Source: Lota lota
Taxonomy: Eukaryota > Chordata > Actinopteri > Gadiformes > Lotidae
DNA: 64,000 nt
Assembly (NCBI GenBank): GCA_026745465.1
Contig: JACYXH010000429.1
Coordinates: 5,677,333 to 5,741,332, forward strand
Direction: 5' to 3'
Every line of letters begins with the position of its first letter. Within the stretch, counting starts at the first letter, position 1. Below are positions 11,471 through 52,799 of this stretch, in pieces. Under the pieces are notes generated by a model. It was not told where the DNA came from. It saw only the letters and a list, made by a program, of their open reading frames with translations, and ran no database searches. Position numbers and translations under genes: made by a program.

Positions 11471-13071
11471 CAACATGGGCGGGGTGGGGAGCCTTGATTC
11501 ACTCGCTATGCCTTGTGTGTGTGTGTGTGTTTGTATGGCAGTTCAAGACCAAATATTGTCACAGAGCTGCACCCAGTGATTAGGGCCCCACCCATTTGAC
11601 AACGAAAGTTGGTTCCAATAAGTTCTAAAAAACATAAGCTTTTGAAAACATTAAATGACAATTAGGATAAAGATTTGTTTTTTGTGAACATCATATCATA
11701 ATTGTCATCAGCCAAAGATTCATTAAAAATAGTGATGAAGACATCTCTTTCCATATCCTACTTCACCTGGATCACACTATGATCTTATGGACAGATTAAA
11801 CCACTCCTGTTGGTATTAGATTACAGGATTTGGTTTGATTGGTACCACATTGTTCAGTTTTCAATGGTTTTATGTACCTACTGTGTTGACATCAGTCAGG
11901 TCTTGTTAAGGGGCGAGCGGAGCGAGTGGACCCAAATGCACGACACAGAGACACTGACACGGAGGTACATAATAAGAGGGATTTATTGAGGGCAACAAAA
12001 GAGTAAGGCAGGAAACAGGGGGACCAGGTCAGGGGCTTGATGGCAGGCGGGTAGTCAGGCAGGCGAGGAACTTTAGCAATTAGAACACGAGGAAGGGCCA
12101 GGGACGAGGTACTGACTCGTGTAAACAACGATCTAGCGATGACTGCTTGGAAATCCGGGGTTGATATAGTGAGTGCTAATGAAGATTGCCGGCCGGTGTG
12201 TAGACAGAGGGAGATGAATGGATGACGTAGAAGAAAGACAGTGACCACCGCTAGATGGCAGAAGTGGATGGTGTGACAGGTCTATTGTGCTGGCCTGGCA
12301 CAATGCACAATTAATCTAAATCTGAAACAGACGTTGTTTTTAATTTCAAAGCTATATTGATTTTGAGTGAGAGGCACTTTCTCTCTCAAAGTCATTCTTA
12401 GATGTCCTACATGTACAAATAATAACAGTATTAATGGTCTACGAATATAGGCCTACTCATAATTGTGTTAAATGTGCCCTGATTTGTTTTCTTTGTAAGT
12501 ATACCTCCACACCGTTCTGAAGAACCACACTGGACATGCCTGTGAAGGGGACATCCTTACCATCAAATGTCCCTCCAGCACCTCCGTTGCTGTTCTGTCA
12601 GCCTTCTATGGACGCCATGTACCGAATCAGCATTTATGTCCCCCCCCACCTAGCATAAACACAACCTTGGAGGAAGAAGACGCCGAATGTACGTCCTCTG
12701 TGGCAATTGAGGTAGGCCTGTGAGAACAATTAAAAAAATCATAGCAGTTGCCTTTTAAAGAAGGAATGAAATGGCTATCGAAGCCGGTTAGGTGGCGCTG
12801 ACTCAATACATTTGATGTTGATGTCAACATAATGGGATTTATTTGCTTGTTCTGTCCTATCAGAAAGTGCTCTCAGAATGTCAGGATCAGCCCTTCTGCC
12901 ACATCCCTGTAATTAGCCCAGTGTTTGGACAAGATCCCTGCCCATTCACCAGCAAGTACCTTCTCGTGTCCTACAAGTGCCGACCAGGTCTGGCCTACTT
13001 CCAAATCAATCTTCATGTGAATATTGTTAATATTTTGTTTTAACTGCAGCTCATCTAATATATATATATTT

Positions 13072-13102
<31 letters not shown>

Positions 13103-14716
13103 GGCCTTCATTGTTTTCATTATTGCAGGAGAATTGAATAAGCGATGAAATATATTACAATTTACTTTGACTAAATTAATTTCCTTGCAATCCTTTTCAG
13201 TGCACCATCGAACACGGCTTGTGTGTGAAAATGAACGTATGAGGATAATGTGTAAGAACGACACCGTCATAGCCATCTACTCAGCCTCTTTCGGACACCT
13301 GGTCGACAGGGGTCCCAACTGTCCTCAGGAATCCACTGCACTAACCGAGCTGGGTGTGTGGGAACGCAGTGCCATAGTGACATCTAGTGGTTAATACATT
13401 ATCATTTAACAGGCCTATTTCTTCCAAGTTCCAATAGACTACTATTGTAGATGGAGTCCCGTAGTACCTCTTTTAATCTGAGCCAATTGTTCCTCAGAGT
13501 GTTTGTCTCCTTCAGCTCTGAGGAAGGTGTCACGCAGGTGTCATGGCAGGGCCAACTGCTCGTTAATAGCTGACACGAACACATTTGGTGACCCTTGTTT
13601 CCCAGGCATCAGGAAACACCTGCGAGTGTCCTTCACGTGTGGTAAGTGACCGAGTAAGTCTATAGCTATTTTACACTACAAATGTAGAAATTTAAGAAAC
13701 ATGAATTGTCTTCTCAAATTCATTCAACACAATGTTGGTCCTCAGTGCCTCGATTCCTCCTCGAAGAGACGGGTCGCGGGACAACAGATCCCTTCAAGAT
13801 ATTGGACTACACACACGGTAAGGACGAGAGAATATATTTTAGAATTCATAGCGTTTTTACTTGCATTGGCTGCTGAGCCTGGCATGGTACACTAGCCCAA
13901 CCACAGGCCTCAAAACGTGCTCTCAACCAGCCCCTTGGAGATATTTGAAACAATATTGTGAATTTGGGGTGCTGTGGACATTAAAGCAAAGCTGGCAACA
14001 AATAGAGACAACAGATTCATTCATGTAATTTGTAAATGTAACGAAATTTTGTTGGGCTCAAACTTTTAGGTCGATGTTCTTTTATCCAAAGCATCATCAA
14101 TTCTCTGGTGGGAATCAAACCTCTAAACCTGGCAGTGCTATTCCCTGCCAGCTAAGATAAGATAAGAACTTTACTGTGATTTGTTCAGAAACCTGTCCTG
14201 TGTCCCAACACAGGAATACATGTAGCCTACTGGTACAGAGGGCCTAGGAGAATCCCAGTCTTCCTTAATAGGAGAGTTTCTATTATCTGATGAATCCATT
14301 TTGACACAGTATTACTATACAACCCTACAGGTTTCCCAGAAAAGGTGGCGCTCTTCTTTGTCTCTGGAATCTGCGCAGGTCTGTTACTGCTGCTCTGTCT
14401 GTTTGGTGTGCGCTCCACACTGATCAAGGACGTCAAGGAGTTGGTTGCCGAGCTGGGCGGCGAGTACAGGGCATCTAGTAAACGCCGTCGGGGACTAATG
14501 GAGGACCTCTACGATGACGACGTGTCGGACACGTCTTCCTTCTGCCGCCTCACCCAGTCCTACCGTGCGGCGGACTTGTTGAGTCCGCCCACTACCACGG
14601 TGGAGATGGTTGAGCGAGAGGTGCGAGAAACAAAGGAACTGCCAAATGGAGACATGTGGCCACATCGAGACGTGATTCCTCATGCCATTCATAAGATTAA
14701 AACCTACAATTGCTGA
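10468..14716 (+). CDS. eva1c: Eva-1 homolog C, SUEL-lectin type I membrane protein (seven exons)
   Basis: EVA1C is the vertebrate homologue of nematode EVA-1, a cell-surface co-receptor linked to SLIT/Robo axon guidance that binds heparin-like glycans. Exons are 10468-10564, 12500-12711, 12864-12987, 13201-13353, 13498-13641, 13746-13817 and 14331-14716, giving 1188 nt and 395 aa in continuous frame; human EVA1C is 441 aa. ATG 10468 starts a hydrophobic leader (MMVSWSLYKCGCILGLFVAL). SUEL domain 1 is about residues 34-145 (CEGDILTIKCP, SAFYGR, VLSECQDQPFC, FGQDPCPFTSKYLLVSYKC). SUEL domain 2 is about 147-244 (RRCHGRANC, FGDPCFPGIRKHLRVSFTC). One transmembrane helix (about 273-294, VALFFVSGICAGLLLLLCLF) precedes an acidic cytoplasmic tail ending KIKTYNC. 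Intron 1 carries a solo LTR. The exon 2 acceptor reads ctttgtaag. The first ATG of the tandem ATGATG was chosen; the second would remove one residue. Confidence 0.9.
10705..10830. repeat. AT-rich (TTATAA)n-type tract
   Basis: Runs of ATT/TAATTA units in eva1c intron 1. Poly-Ile reading frames on both strands are artefacts. Confidence 0.85.
11412..11467. repeat. (AC)n microsatellite
   Basis: Long AC tract in eva1c intron 1. Just upstream, a segment of about 40 bp with the words gtgagccagtgcctgttactg occurs twice (near 11236 and 11343). Confidence 0.9.
11904..12278 (-). mobile_element. Solo LTR of an LTR retrotransposon (375 bp)
   Basis: The element runs TGTTAAG...GTGTGACA, the standard TG...CA termini, and is flanked on both sides by the 5-bp direct repeat GGTCT (11899-11903 and 12279-12283), as expected for integrase-mediated insertion. 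Read on the minus strand it has a TATA-like TATATCAA, then CAATAAATCC as polyadenylation signal, then a terminus GCATTTGGGTCCACT...CTTAACA. This order fits U3-R-U5 on that strand. There is no internal coding sequence, so it is a solo LTR from LTR-LTR recombination. Lineage (Gypsy-like or other) is not resolved. It lies in eva1c intron 1, antisense to the gene. Confidence 0.85.
13056..13102. repeat. (TA)n microsatellite in eva1c intron 3
   Basis: TA dinucleotide tract with a short interruption (tttattc) starting about 70 bp after the exon 3 donor. Confidence 0.9.
14070..14155 (-). mobile_element. tRNA-derived SINE fragment
   Basis: On the minus strand there is a B-box-like GGTTTGATTCCC followed by GCTTTGGATAAAAG, the conserved tail motif of common teleost tRNA SINEs. 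Truncated and diverged, in eva1c intron 6. Confidence 0.55.
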
Positions 14717-14844
14717 GCAGTTGGTTGAAAGCTTTGGTGGCTAAAAGTAATGGCTACACATTTGTCTCATTTAACTCTAGCACATGTTACACCATTTATT
14801 TGTTCCTTACATTCATGTTTAACTACACTAGACACATGTGTTTG

Positions 14845-15210
14845 ACTGATGACACTTTCCAAAAAGAGTACAATAATTAACCATGAACAAAACGACTTAA
14901 TGCAGTAATTAACTAACAGTTCATTAACAGTTGGCTAATAGTCAAGTGATCATTTAATCACCAATGGTGTTCATGTTAACTAAGGTATTAATGTATATAA
15001 TATTAAATAGGGTTGGGGTTAACCCAAACCCATACCATATTAAATACTGTATTAATTATACCTTAATTAACATGAACATTAATAAACATGAACACCATTA
15101 GTGAATGATTACTAGACCATTGTTGAACTATTAATAAAATGTTAGTTAATTGTTATTTAATCATTATTACTGCATTAACCAATATTAATTAATGGTTAAT
15201 TATTACCCTT
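14845..15210. repeat. Fold-back (MITE-like) element, copy 2
   Basis: Large imperfect palindrome. AATGGTGTTCATGTTAACTA (near 14963) is mirrored by AACATGAACACCATT (near 15087), and AATAATTAACCAT at the left is mirrored by TTAATTATTACC at the right. It shares words with the copy at 8744-9112. It lies in or just after the eva1c 3' UTR. Confidence 0.6.
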
Positions 15211-15396
15211 ACTAGAGATTTTATCTAATAATTCAAGTGAATCACCTTTTGATAATGGCAAGAAGACTATTTTACAATCACTTCAATTATGGAATCTTGG
15301 TTTAACATTGTTATTTAATTTTGTGTGCATTTGGTAAAATTATGAGATTTGTTTGGTTTATTGAGTATTATTTCCATGAAGTAACATTTCACTGTG

Positions 15397-15406
15397 AATA
15401 AATAAA
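15397..15406 (+). terminator. Overlapping AATAAA signals, probable eva1c polyadenylation site
   Basis: AATAAATAAA lies about 680 bp after the eva1c stop codon and is followed by GT/T-rich sequence (tttggcgtgtgaattgtatt). Confidence 0.5.
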
Positions 15407-15561
15407 AAACTTTGAAAAGTATTTGGCGTGTGAATTGTATTAAGTATAGGCTTACATGAGTATGCTACTATTGCTTTTACCATTTTAGATTACAATTTTC
15501 AATTGGGTTATTGCCATTACATAAACATTCTTTGTAAATGTTTTATACAAATGCACTTACC

Positions 15562-15598
15562 CAGAGCTATTTAGAGTACTACTCTCTAAATAGCTCTG
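15562..15598. repeat. Perfect 15-bp inverted repeat (hairpin)
   Basis: CAGAGCTATTTAGAG and CTCTAAATAGCTCTG with a 7-nt loop, in the eva1c-ocrl interval. Confidence 0.8.
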
Positions 15599-15599
15599 C

Positions 15600-16345
15600 A
15601 CTTACCTATTCACTTCATCAAGCTACACATAAACCTACATATAAATGACGTTACAAATTGTGCAATGTGACTCAATGACAGCGTCAACACATTTTTCAAA
15701 CCGACACTTCGTAATGTGAACGCATAAAACATGTGCTGTGCTAACCCCCGCCCACACACAAGTGGACATACTGTCAAACTATAGCTGCAACAATTTCGAA
15801 AACATAATCTAGAATACATAATTTTTCTTTACATTGAGAAATGTAAACACAGACTCGTAAACAAAGACATGCTTGTCATGATTGCTGTTTAATGTATTCG
15901 AGCCCAGTCAACAGCCTCTGGCTAAGTTTAGCCAGACAGAGGGAACACCTTGTTTCCAGGCGTCCTCGTCTCACGACGGCGAGAGAGAGGGCGGGACTTT
16001 CAGTTACATGTGTTAAGCTGCGAGAGGCGAGTGAGAGGGGGTTATTATTATCCTTATCGTTGTTATTCTTGCCATGTTTTTATTCGTCTCGCTCCTTGGA
16101 CAGTTTTTGTTAACTGGCGTACACAGCTTATAGAAAGTAAAAGACCGGAAATTGCTTTGCGGTAGACCGGGAAAACGTTAGAACTCAGGATCATCCTCTC
16201 AGACAAGTTTAGCATCAGCAAGCATACCTTTGACAACTGTCACCCCCGGAAGGCCGCCTGGCACAGGGGTGGGGATTTAACTTTCAACGTCAGTATCAAA
16301 CATCAGCCACATCGCTAATGGTTACCTACAATTAAGCTCATATCG
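15600..16345 (+). promoter_or_regulatory. Probable ocrl promoter and 5' UTR exon region
   Basis: The region becomes richer in CpG, with a GC-box-like GGGCGGGA at 15989-15996. A candidate non-coding first exon ends with the donor TCATATCG/gtaaga near 16345. No coding exon was recognised. Placement is inferred from position ahead of ocrl and from composition. Confidence 0.35.
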
Positions 16346-17021
16346 GTAAGAATGGATTCGCCGTCATCATATGGATTGTCCGACGAGACATGCTTGGCAA
16401 TATCCTTTTTTTGGTTTGACTAGCGTGAGGTCTCGAGCTGTGTATTTCTGCGTTAGCTTGCTGGCTAACGTTAGCTCTTAGCTTGACCGTAACATTGCTT
16501 CCATTGCAAACCAATCCGTGTTATATGCAGTGCATCCATATATGATGTGTGATAGATTGCCATTGTTTGAATAACAATTTCCCAATTAATAGGGTACGAA
16601 TTGTTACGTTGATTTAGTTTAACTTGTAAGAGGTAAGGCGGTGTGTTTGCATGCTGAAGTTCTTCCTTTTGCGTGCATGTTATTATGGTGGTCAGATATT
16701 ATTTAATAAGCGATTTAGTAATGCTGGTAGCCTGCTTTAATTCGAGGAATAGCACGTTTCTCTCCATGGCGAAGCATGTGCTAATAACCTCTGACTTGTC
16801 ATGCTGCTAACGATTTCATTTGATTTATATATAGGTACCATTTGAATGACTTTATGCATTCCACCAACTTTAAACCTACATGTAAGGCCACGTATGTGTT
16901 CAGTGATAGTGACAGACAGTATCTGGTCAGTCACTTTAAAGAATAATCTACCCGTAAATGTGTACAAGCATTGGTCCTATCTGTGATGATGGTTCCTTGA
17001 TGGAGATGCTCACACCGTAAG

Positions 17022-33490
<16,469 letters not shown>

Positions 33491-35525
33491 CCTCACCTCA
33501 CAGGAGTCCAGAACGGGATGGGGCAGAAGAGGGGAGTCAACCGTATGGAGTATAAACAACACCACCATGATCCATGTTTGGTCCCTCTCTCTTACCGTAC
33601 ATACTTGTCGACCTCATTGTGCTAGGACCCTGGTCCCGGACGTCTTTTTTTTTGCCTCATATTCGTTTTAGAGTTTTGGCAGCGGTATTCTGCAGAGGTT
33701 GGTAATGGTTAGGAAAGGTTGGGACCGATAACTAATGCCCTTTTCACTCACCTAAAGGACCCATGACTGGAGGAGTCTGAGAAAATGTGTCTCTTCTTCT
33801 TCTTGGCTTACATTGTTTATTGTAGGCGCTCATGCCAAAACACCCCCTCCCTCCCCTCCCCCCTCCCCTCTGTCGGACGAACAGTATGAATGTAAGCAGG
33901 GATGTTTAATCCGTGATGCTTGGCGGATGCGGGCTCCATAACTCTAAGAAGAAAACAAAACAAACTTGCCGACGTTTGGAAAATGGTAATCTAGGATCTC
34001 CGGGACTCCATCTTTCTTTCTCTGGACATTATTGTTCCAGTTATGAGAAGTCTCGCCTGGAGTTGGGCTGCGTCTTGCGAATATTGTAAAATTGATGAAC
34101 TTGAAATGACAAAGCTCATACCAAGCATCATGATGAAACATGTCAATGGAGTGCATCAAGTCATAGGTTTGTGGCAATATACAGACAAATGTGTTAGAAT
34201 CCCAAGTGTGCAAATCCACTGTATAGCTGTTATTTATTCCTTTTTTTTGTTGCATTATCTTACATTCATTCATTCCCTAAATTAAAAATTTCACTCACTA
34301 ATTTCAACAGAATTGACACATCATCGGAAGGCATGGATGTGTGGATTTTTATATCTTAAGTTTTCTTTTTTATCTTCTGGTTTATATCTAAGTTGTGAAT
34401 ATTTTATATTATTCCATGTCGATTTTAAATGTCAGCCTTACAATGAATATTGCAAGTTGCTTACAAGTCAAGCCAGTACAGTACACTAACAATATGGAGT
34501 TATGGCTCACCCCTCTGTTCTCGATGTTTTTAACTGGTGTGTGTGTTTGTAAAGTCGTGATCCTGTTCCTGTCTGCGACCTCTGGGAATTTTAGTCAGTC
34601 AGCTGTTTGCTCTCACAATGGTGGAGTTTAATGTCTTATGGTATGTACGTTACTTGGGTGACGTCTTTGTGTGTCTGTTTACCGTTTTCCCTGTTTTTTT
34701 GTTCAGCCCTTGTCTGATGCACAAATGTGATGAGGTCTTTTAAGGTACCAAAGCTTGTCCACCCTTGTGTCTCCATCAGGTGCAATTCTGGATGTTTAAC
34801 AGCCATTTGTCATTTTTAAGTGGCTCTCTGTTCTATGAGTGCAAGTACAAAAAAAGATACATAAATGTATAATATACCACATATGCAGTCCAATATGACT
34901 GCTGCTACCCCTAAACAGGTTAAGACGTTCAAAATGTCAAATCGTTGTCAAATTGTCCCACACTTATTGCACTTCACATGTTTCGTTTGAATAGAGGTGT
35001 TCCTATCACACACTACATGATCAGAATTTTTGATGGTTTCAAAACGATGTGAAAATGTTTCCGTATCTCACTCTACAGACAATCACGGCAACTAAGGACG
35101 CATGTATTAAGACTGGTTTTACCTTTCTTATACCTCCATTTCTTCAACATTGTTGCGTTTTGTTCCTCTGTTGCACTGAATCCAGTAAATTCTATTATAT
35201 TTTAACCCATCATTTTAGGCTAGGTTTTGCCAAATGGAGACTGGGAGTCTAAGTGATTTTATTGATGATTAATTAAGTTGCATATATAAATATAAATGAC
35301 ATTGGATCAATTCAGATATCTACCCTCATCTCCTCAGTTCTTGCTGGTAAGATTCACTCTCCGTAAGACAGTTCTATGTGGTGCCCTCTGCTCTTCATGG
35401 GTTTTGTCAATGGGCAGTTTTAAGGTTGCAGTACAAAGGCTACGATAATCTTGCACACCTTTTCAACTTGTTTTCAGATGTGTTTTGGTACTTCTAATTT
35501 ATTTAACAGAAATAAAACAATAGAT
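33491..35525 (+). other. Long ocrl 3' UTR
   Basis: About 2 kb of non-coding, AT-rich sequence after the ocrl stop codon with no recognised coding exon. The clearest polyadenylation signal is AATAAA at 35511-35516. Earlier cleavage sites are possible, so the UTR length is inferred. Confidence 0.5.
35511..35516 (+). terminator. AATAAA, probable ocrl polyadenylation signal
   Basis: Canonical hexamer followed within 30 bp by T/GT-rich sequence (ttactttttgtgt). Confidence 0.5.
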
Positions 35526-35922
35526 AAATTACTTTTTGTGTACTAATGTATATTGTTATTCAACATGTCCCAAAAGCATTGCCATTTCGCCTGAGGGTTA
35601 TCGCATAGGTATTTGATATCAAACACCTCATGTTGTGATCACGGATCATGAGGTTTTTTCCTTATTTAGAAAACACACCGGTCAACAACCGTTATGTTGT
35701 CCATCAACACCACAGTGTAATGCAGATTAACTGGCTGAGCTTCTGTCTCGGGTTCATGTGAAATCCTTAACGCTTGATGTCGACCCTATAGTTAGGCCGG
35801 CCGACGGGACCCCGAGACATCCCTCGCCTCCGTGCAACAACGCCACTTCGATGCAGACTATAAGAACGCCGCTTGGGATAAACCGCGAGCCATTTGTGCG
35901 TCCATCGCTGCGTCTGAGCACT

Positions 35923-48961
<13,039 letters not shown>

Positions 48962-49375
48962 CAGGAGAGATGGAGGAAGGGACGGTCAGTCAGAAACCCT
49001 GGCGCTGGAGTAGATGGATGCCACCAGAATGGAATAGAAGTGGAAGAAGAGACAAAAAGCAACTGATCAAAAACCGAAAAGTCATAGTGATGAAGCTTGA
49101 GCATTTTGAGCAGATGCAAAGTTAGCATGACAGATTAATACCGTCTGGATCCCTGCACAGGGTCATTGATAACTGCTCTTGTCAGATGACCCCCAGACTT
49201 CAAGAAAGATTGGACTGTCTAAAAACTGGGTGGTGGAAGACGGATGGGAGGCTGTTGTGAGGATGAGTCTGCAGTCATTACAGATGTGTGTGTATCTGTC
49301 TGTTCGATGTATGTAACGGGCACCGATAATACCCTTAAATGTTTTGATCTCTGTTAGCTAAACCAATTACACACA

Positions 49376-49381
49376 AATAAA
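49376..49381 (+). terminator. AATAAA, probable filament-gene polyadenylation signal
   Basis: Canonical hexamer about 415 bp after the filament-gene stop codon, followed by CA-repeat sequence. Confidence 0.5.
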
Positions 49382-49384
49382 CTG

Positions 49385-50400
49385 TTGCACACACACACTA
49401 ACACACATGCACGTACACACACACACACACCACACACACACACACACACCACACTCTGGCAGATCACCTCTGGTTTGTCTCCCTGTCCCCTCACCCATCA
49501 AACATAGTCCGATTAGTTGCTCTTAACCTTTGACCTTTCAGCTGTTGACATAACGAGGGGCAGCCCTCTCTCTTGCGCTCTCTCTCTCTCTCTCTATCTC
49601 TATCTCTCTCCTATAAGATGGTATTAAAAATCAAGGTGCTTCAACTTTAACAGTCACGCTTGTGGATAGATTATACTCCTGACTAGCAGTGAACCAGATA
49701 ATGAGTGCAAGCTGTGTTCTTTCTTAGTTAATACTTTTTTCATGTACTTTGTAGCTTCAACAAGAGTTAATTTTGTTTTACATTAATAAGGTAGATTATT
49801 TTAGTCAGCTTTTTGTGACCTACTACAACTAAGTATAACAATTTACAAAATTAAGTACAAAGTTAAACCCTATTAAATTAAAATCTAGTAAAATCGTATT
49901 AATGTTTGCTGGACCATCCCAGTATTTTCTTCCTCGATTGGTCATAAAAAATGCTTACATGTTTCCCCTCCCCCCCAGTGCTTTTTGTAACAGTTATTAA
50001 TCCATAATGAAGCATATGAAGATTAATGTTGTCGCGGTGCCGGTCCCATCCATCTCCATTCATAACCTCCGACATGACCGCACTATTAATGATATCAAAG
50101 GATTGCTAGCTTTGCCGTGCAGATAAAAAATGCTGCTAATCGCAGAGCAGATAAGATTAGCCTCAGCCAAGTGAACTCTGCTGTACTGGGTGTACGTCAG
50201 TTAGCTTCTGTAATGGGCCAGTTCATTGTAGGAGCATTGGGGGGTTTAGTGGGGTTTTGGGTGCCCATGGTGACCTGTTTAATTGTCTGGATGTGAAACA
50301 TGGCCGGCCCCTGCTGGAAAGGCTCCGTCTGCGTCTGTTTTCTCAGGGTCATGGCGTTCAATCAGGGTCGGACGCAGAGGGTCGGCCTCCGACACATGAT
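49385..50400. other. Intergenic, no gene seen
   Basis: AC repeats at about 49388-49450 and a CT tract near 49570-49610, then unique AT-rich sequence. No splice-bounded coding segment was recognised. Confidence 0.5.
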
Positions 50401-50421
50401 TTCTCAACGCAGCCAACCCCC

Positions 50422-51250
<829 letters not shown>

Positions 51251-52190
51251 CTTTGATGACTGAGAGAAAGGTCGCCTTTAGCCCTTGAAGACTCCTCCCT
51301 GACATTGAGTGCCCAGAGGCCAGCGACTTTGGCACCTCTACTCTTCAGACCGGACAATTACATTTTTGGTTTCAAAGCTGAGTCACGGGTCAGCGGTCAG
51401 CGAGTGGCTTGCCCTTTTCAGCCCCGCCGGCTTTGAGGAAGTCTGTGAAGTTGGAAGGGTTGGGGGTTGAGAAAGCATGGAGGAGCAAATAACAACAAAG
51501 AGGAGCGGATATACACACCAACAGACAGAAGTTAACGCTGGGAACAACTGAAGAAATATAGCTTTCCCGATGTAAAAAAAAAAAAAAGTCTGCTTCAGTA
51601 TTTTACTCTTTTATTTTGATTTATGATTTGCTGGTGCTGACACGAACAATTTCACACAACATATGTCCACATCTGTGAATCCCGCTGTGTAATAGAACAT
51701 ACCTGTTGCACACGAAGAGTGACAGTTCCCTCACCTCGTGAATCATGACATCTGAGCGCGTTGTTTCAATCAACAATCTCCCGCTCCGTAGCCGCGCAAA
51801 CGTGATTACGAGCTGAGGTAATGGCAGCCGGGTCAGCTTGTGTGACTCAAGTCAGCTGTCACCTACGGTATAGGTATCCCTCCAAAAAAGCCCCCCCAAA
51901 CACACACACACACTCTGCATCAACCAGCCAAATAAACACTGTCCTGGGTACGGAGAAAAGTCGTTTCTTCAAGGCGCTGGTGGATGGAGCGCCCCTTTGT
52001 GGTGTTTATAAAGCAAATAAATACAAGGGAAGGGCTGGGTGGGTGGGGGTGGTGGTGGTAGTGGTCGGCGTTGGGACGGGACCGGCGGAACTGAGGGAGA
52101 AAATAAGAACTGTAAAAATATACAAGGCTGAGAGAAGCATTGAGATAGTATTTCCTTAACAAGAGGGGAACAAATAATAAATTACAGGGA
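51251..52190. other. Intergenic, no gene seen
   Basis: Unique sequence with a short A-run near 51577 and an AC patch near 51900. No coding exon recognised. Confidence 0.5.
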
Positions 52191-52572
52191 CCCCCCCCCC
52201 CCCCCCCCACCTTCCTCTCTCCCTTGAGGCAGGACTGTCAGGCCCAAGGGTTAGTGGGAAGTGGGCATCTCTCTCTCTCGTTCTCTCTCCCTGGTCCTCC
52301 CTCAATTGCTCTCTTGTACTTCTATCCATCCATCTCTCTCTCTCTCTCCGTCTCTCAATCACCCATCTCTTTCTTTCTCTCTCATTCTCTCTTTCTCTCA
52401 CTCCCTCCCTCTCTATCCATCTCTCTGTTGTCTTTCTATCTCTCACCCTCTTTATAGGGGATCGGGGACTGCAGCATTTACCGTGGGAGAGGCAGCGGCA
52501 GTTGTTACCCCCAGTCACAAATGGGCATAAACATCCCAGTGTCCAGTCTTGTTTTAACTGCAAATGCTGGTT

Positions 52573-52770
<198 letters not shown>

Positions 52771-52799
52771 ATGCATCACTGTGTGGATAGTGGCTGTGT

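Noticed and set aside
16352..16423. Short open frame starting at ATG 16352 as ocrl exon 1
   Set aside because: It ends in a stop without a donor and lies after the likely 5' UTR donor at about 16345.
35758..35922. N-terminal extension of the filament protein from the start of the open frame
   Set aside because: The frame opens with GTG and the first in-frame ATG is 35851. The ATG at 35923 (AGCACTATGG) begins a head resembling vimentin, so it was preferred; the longer form remains possible.
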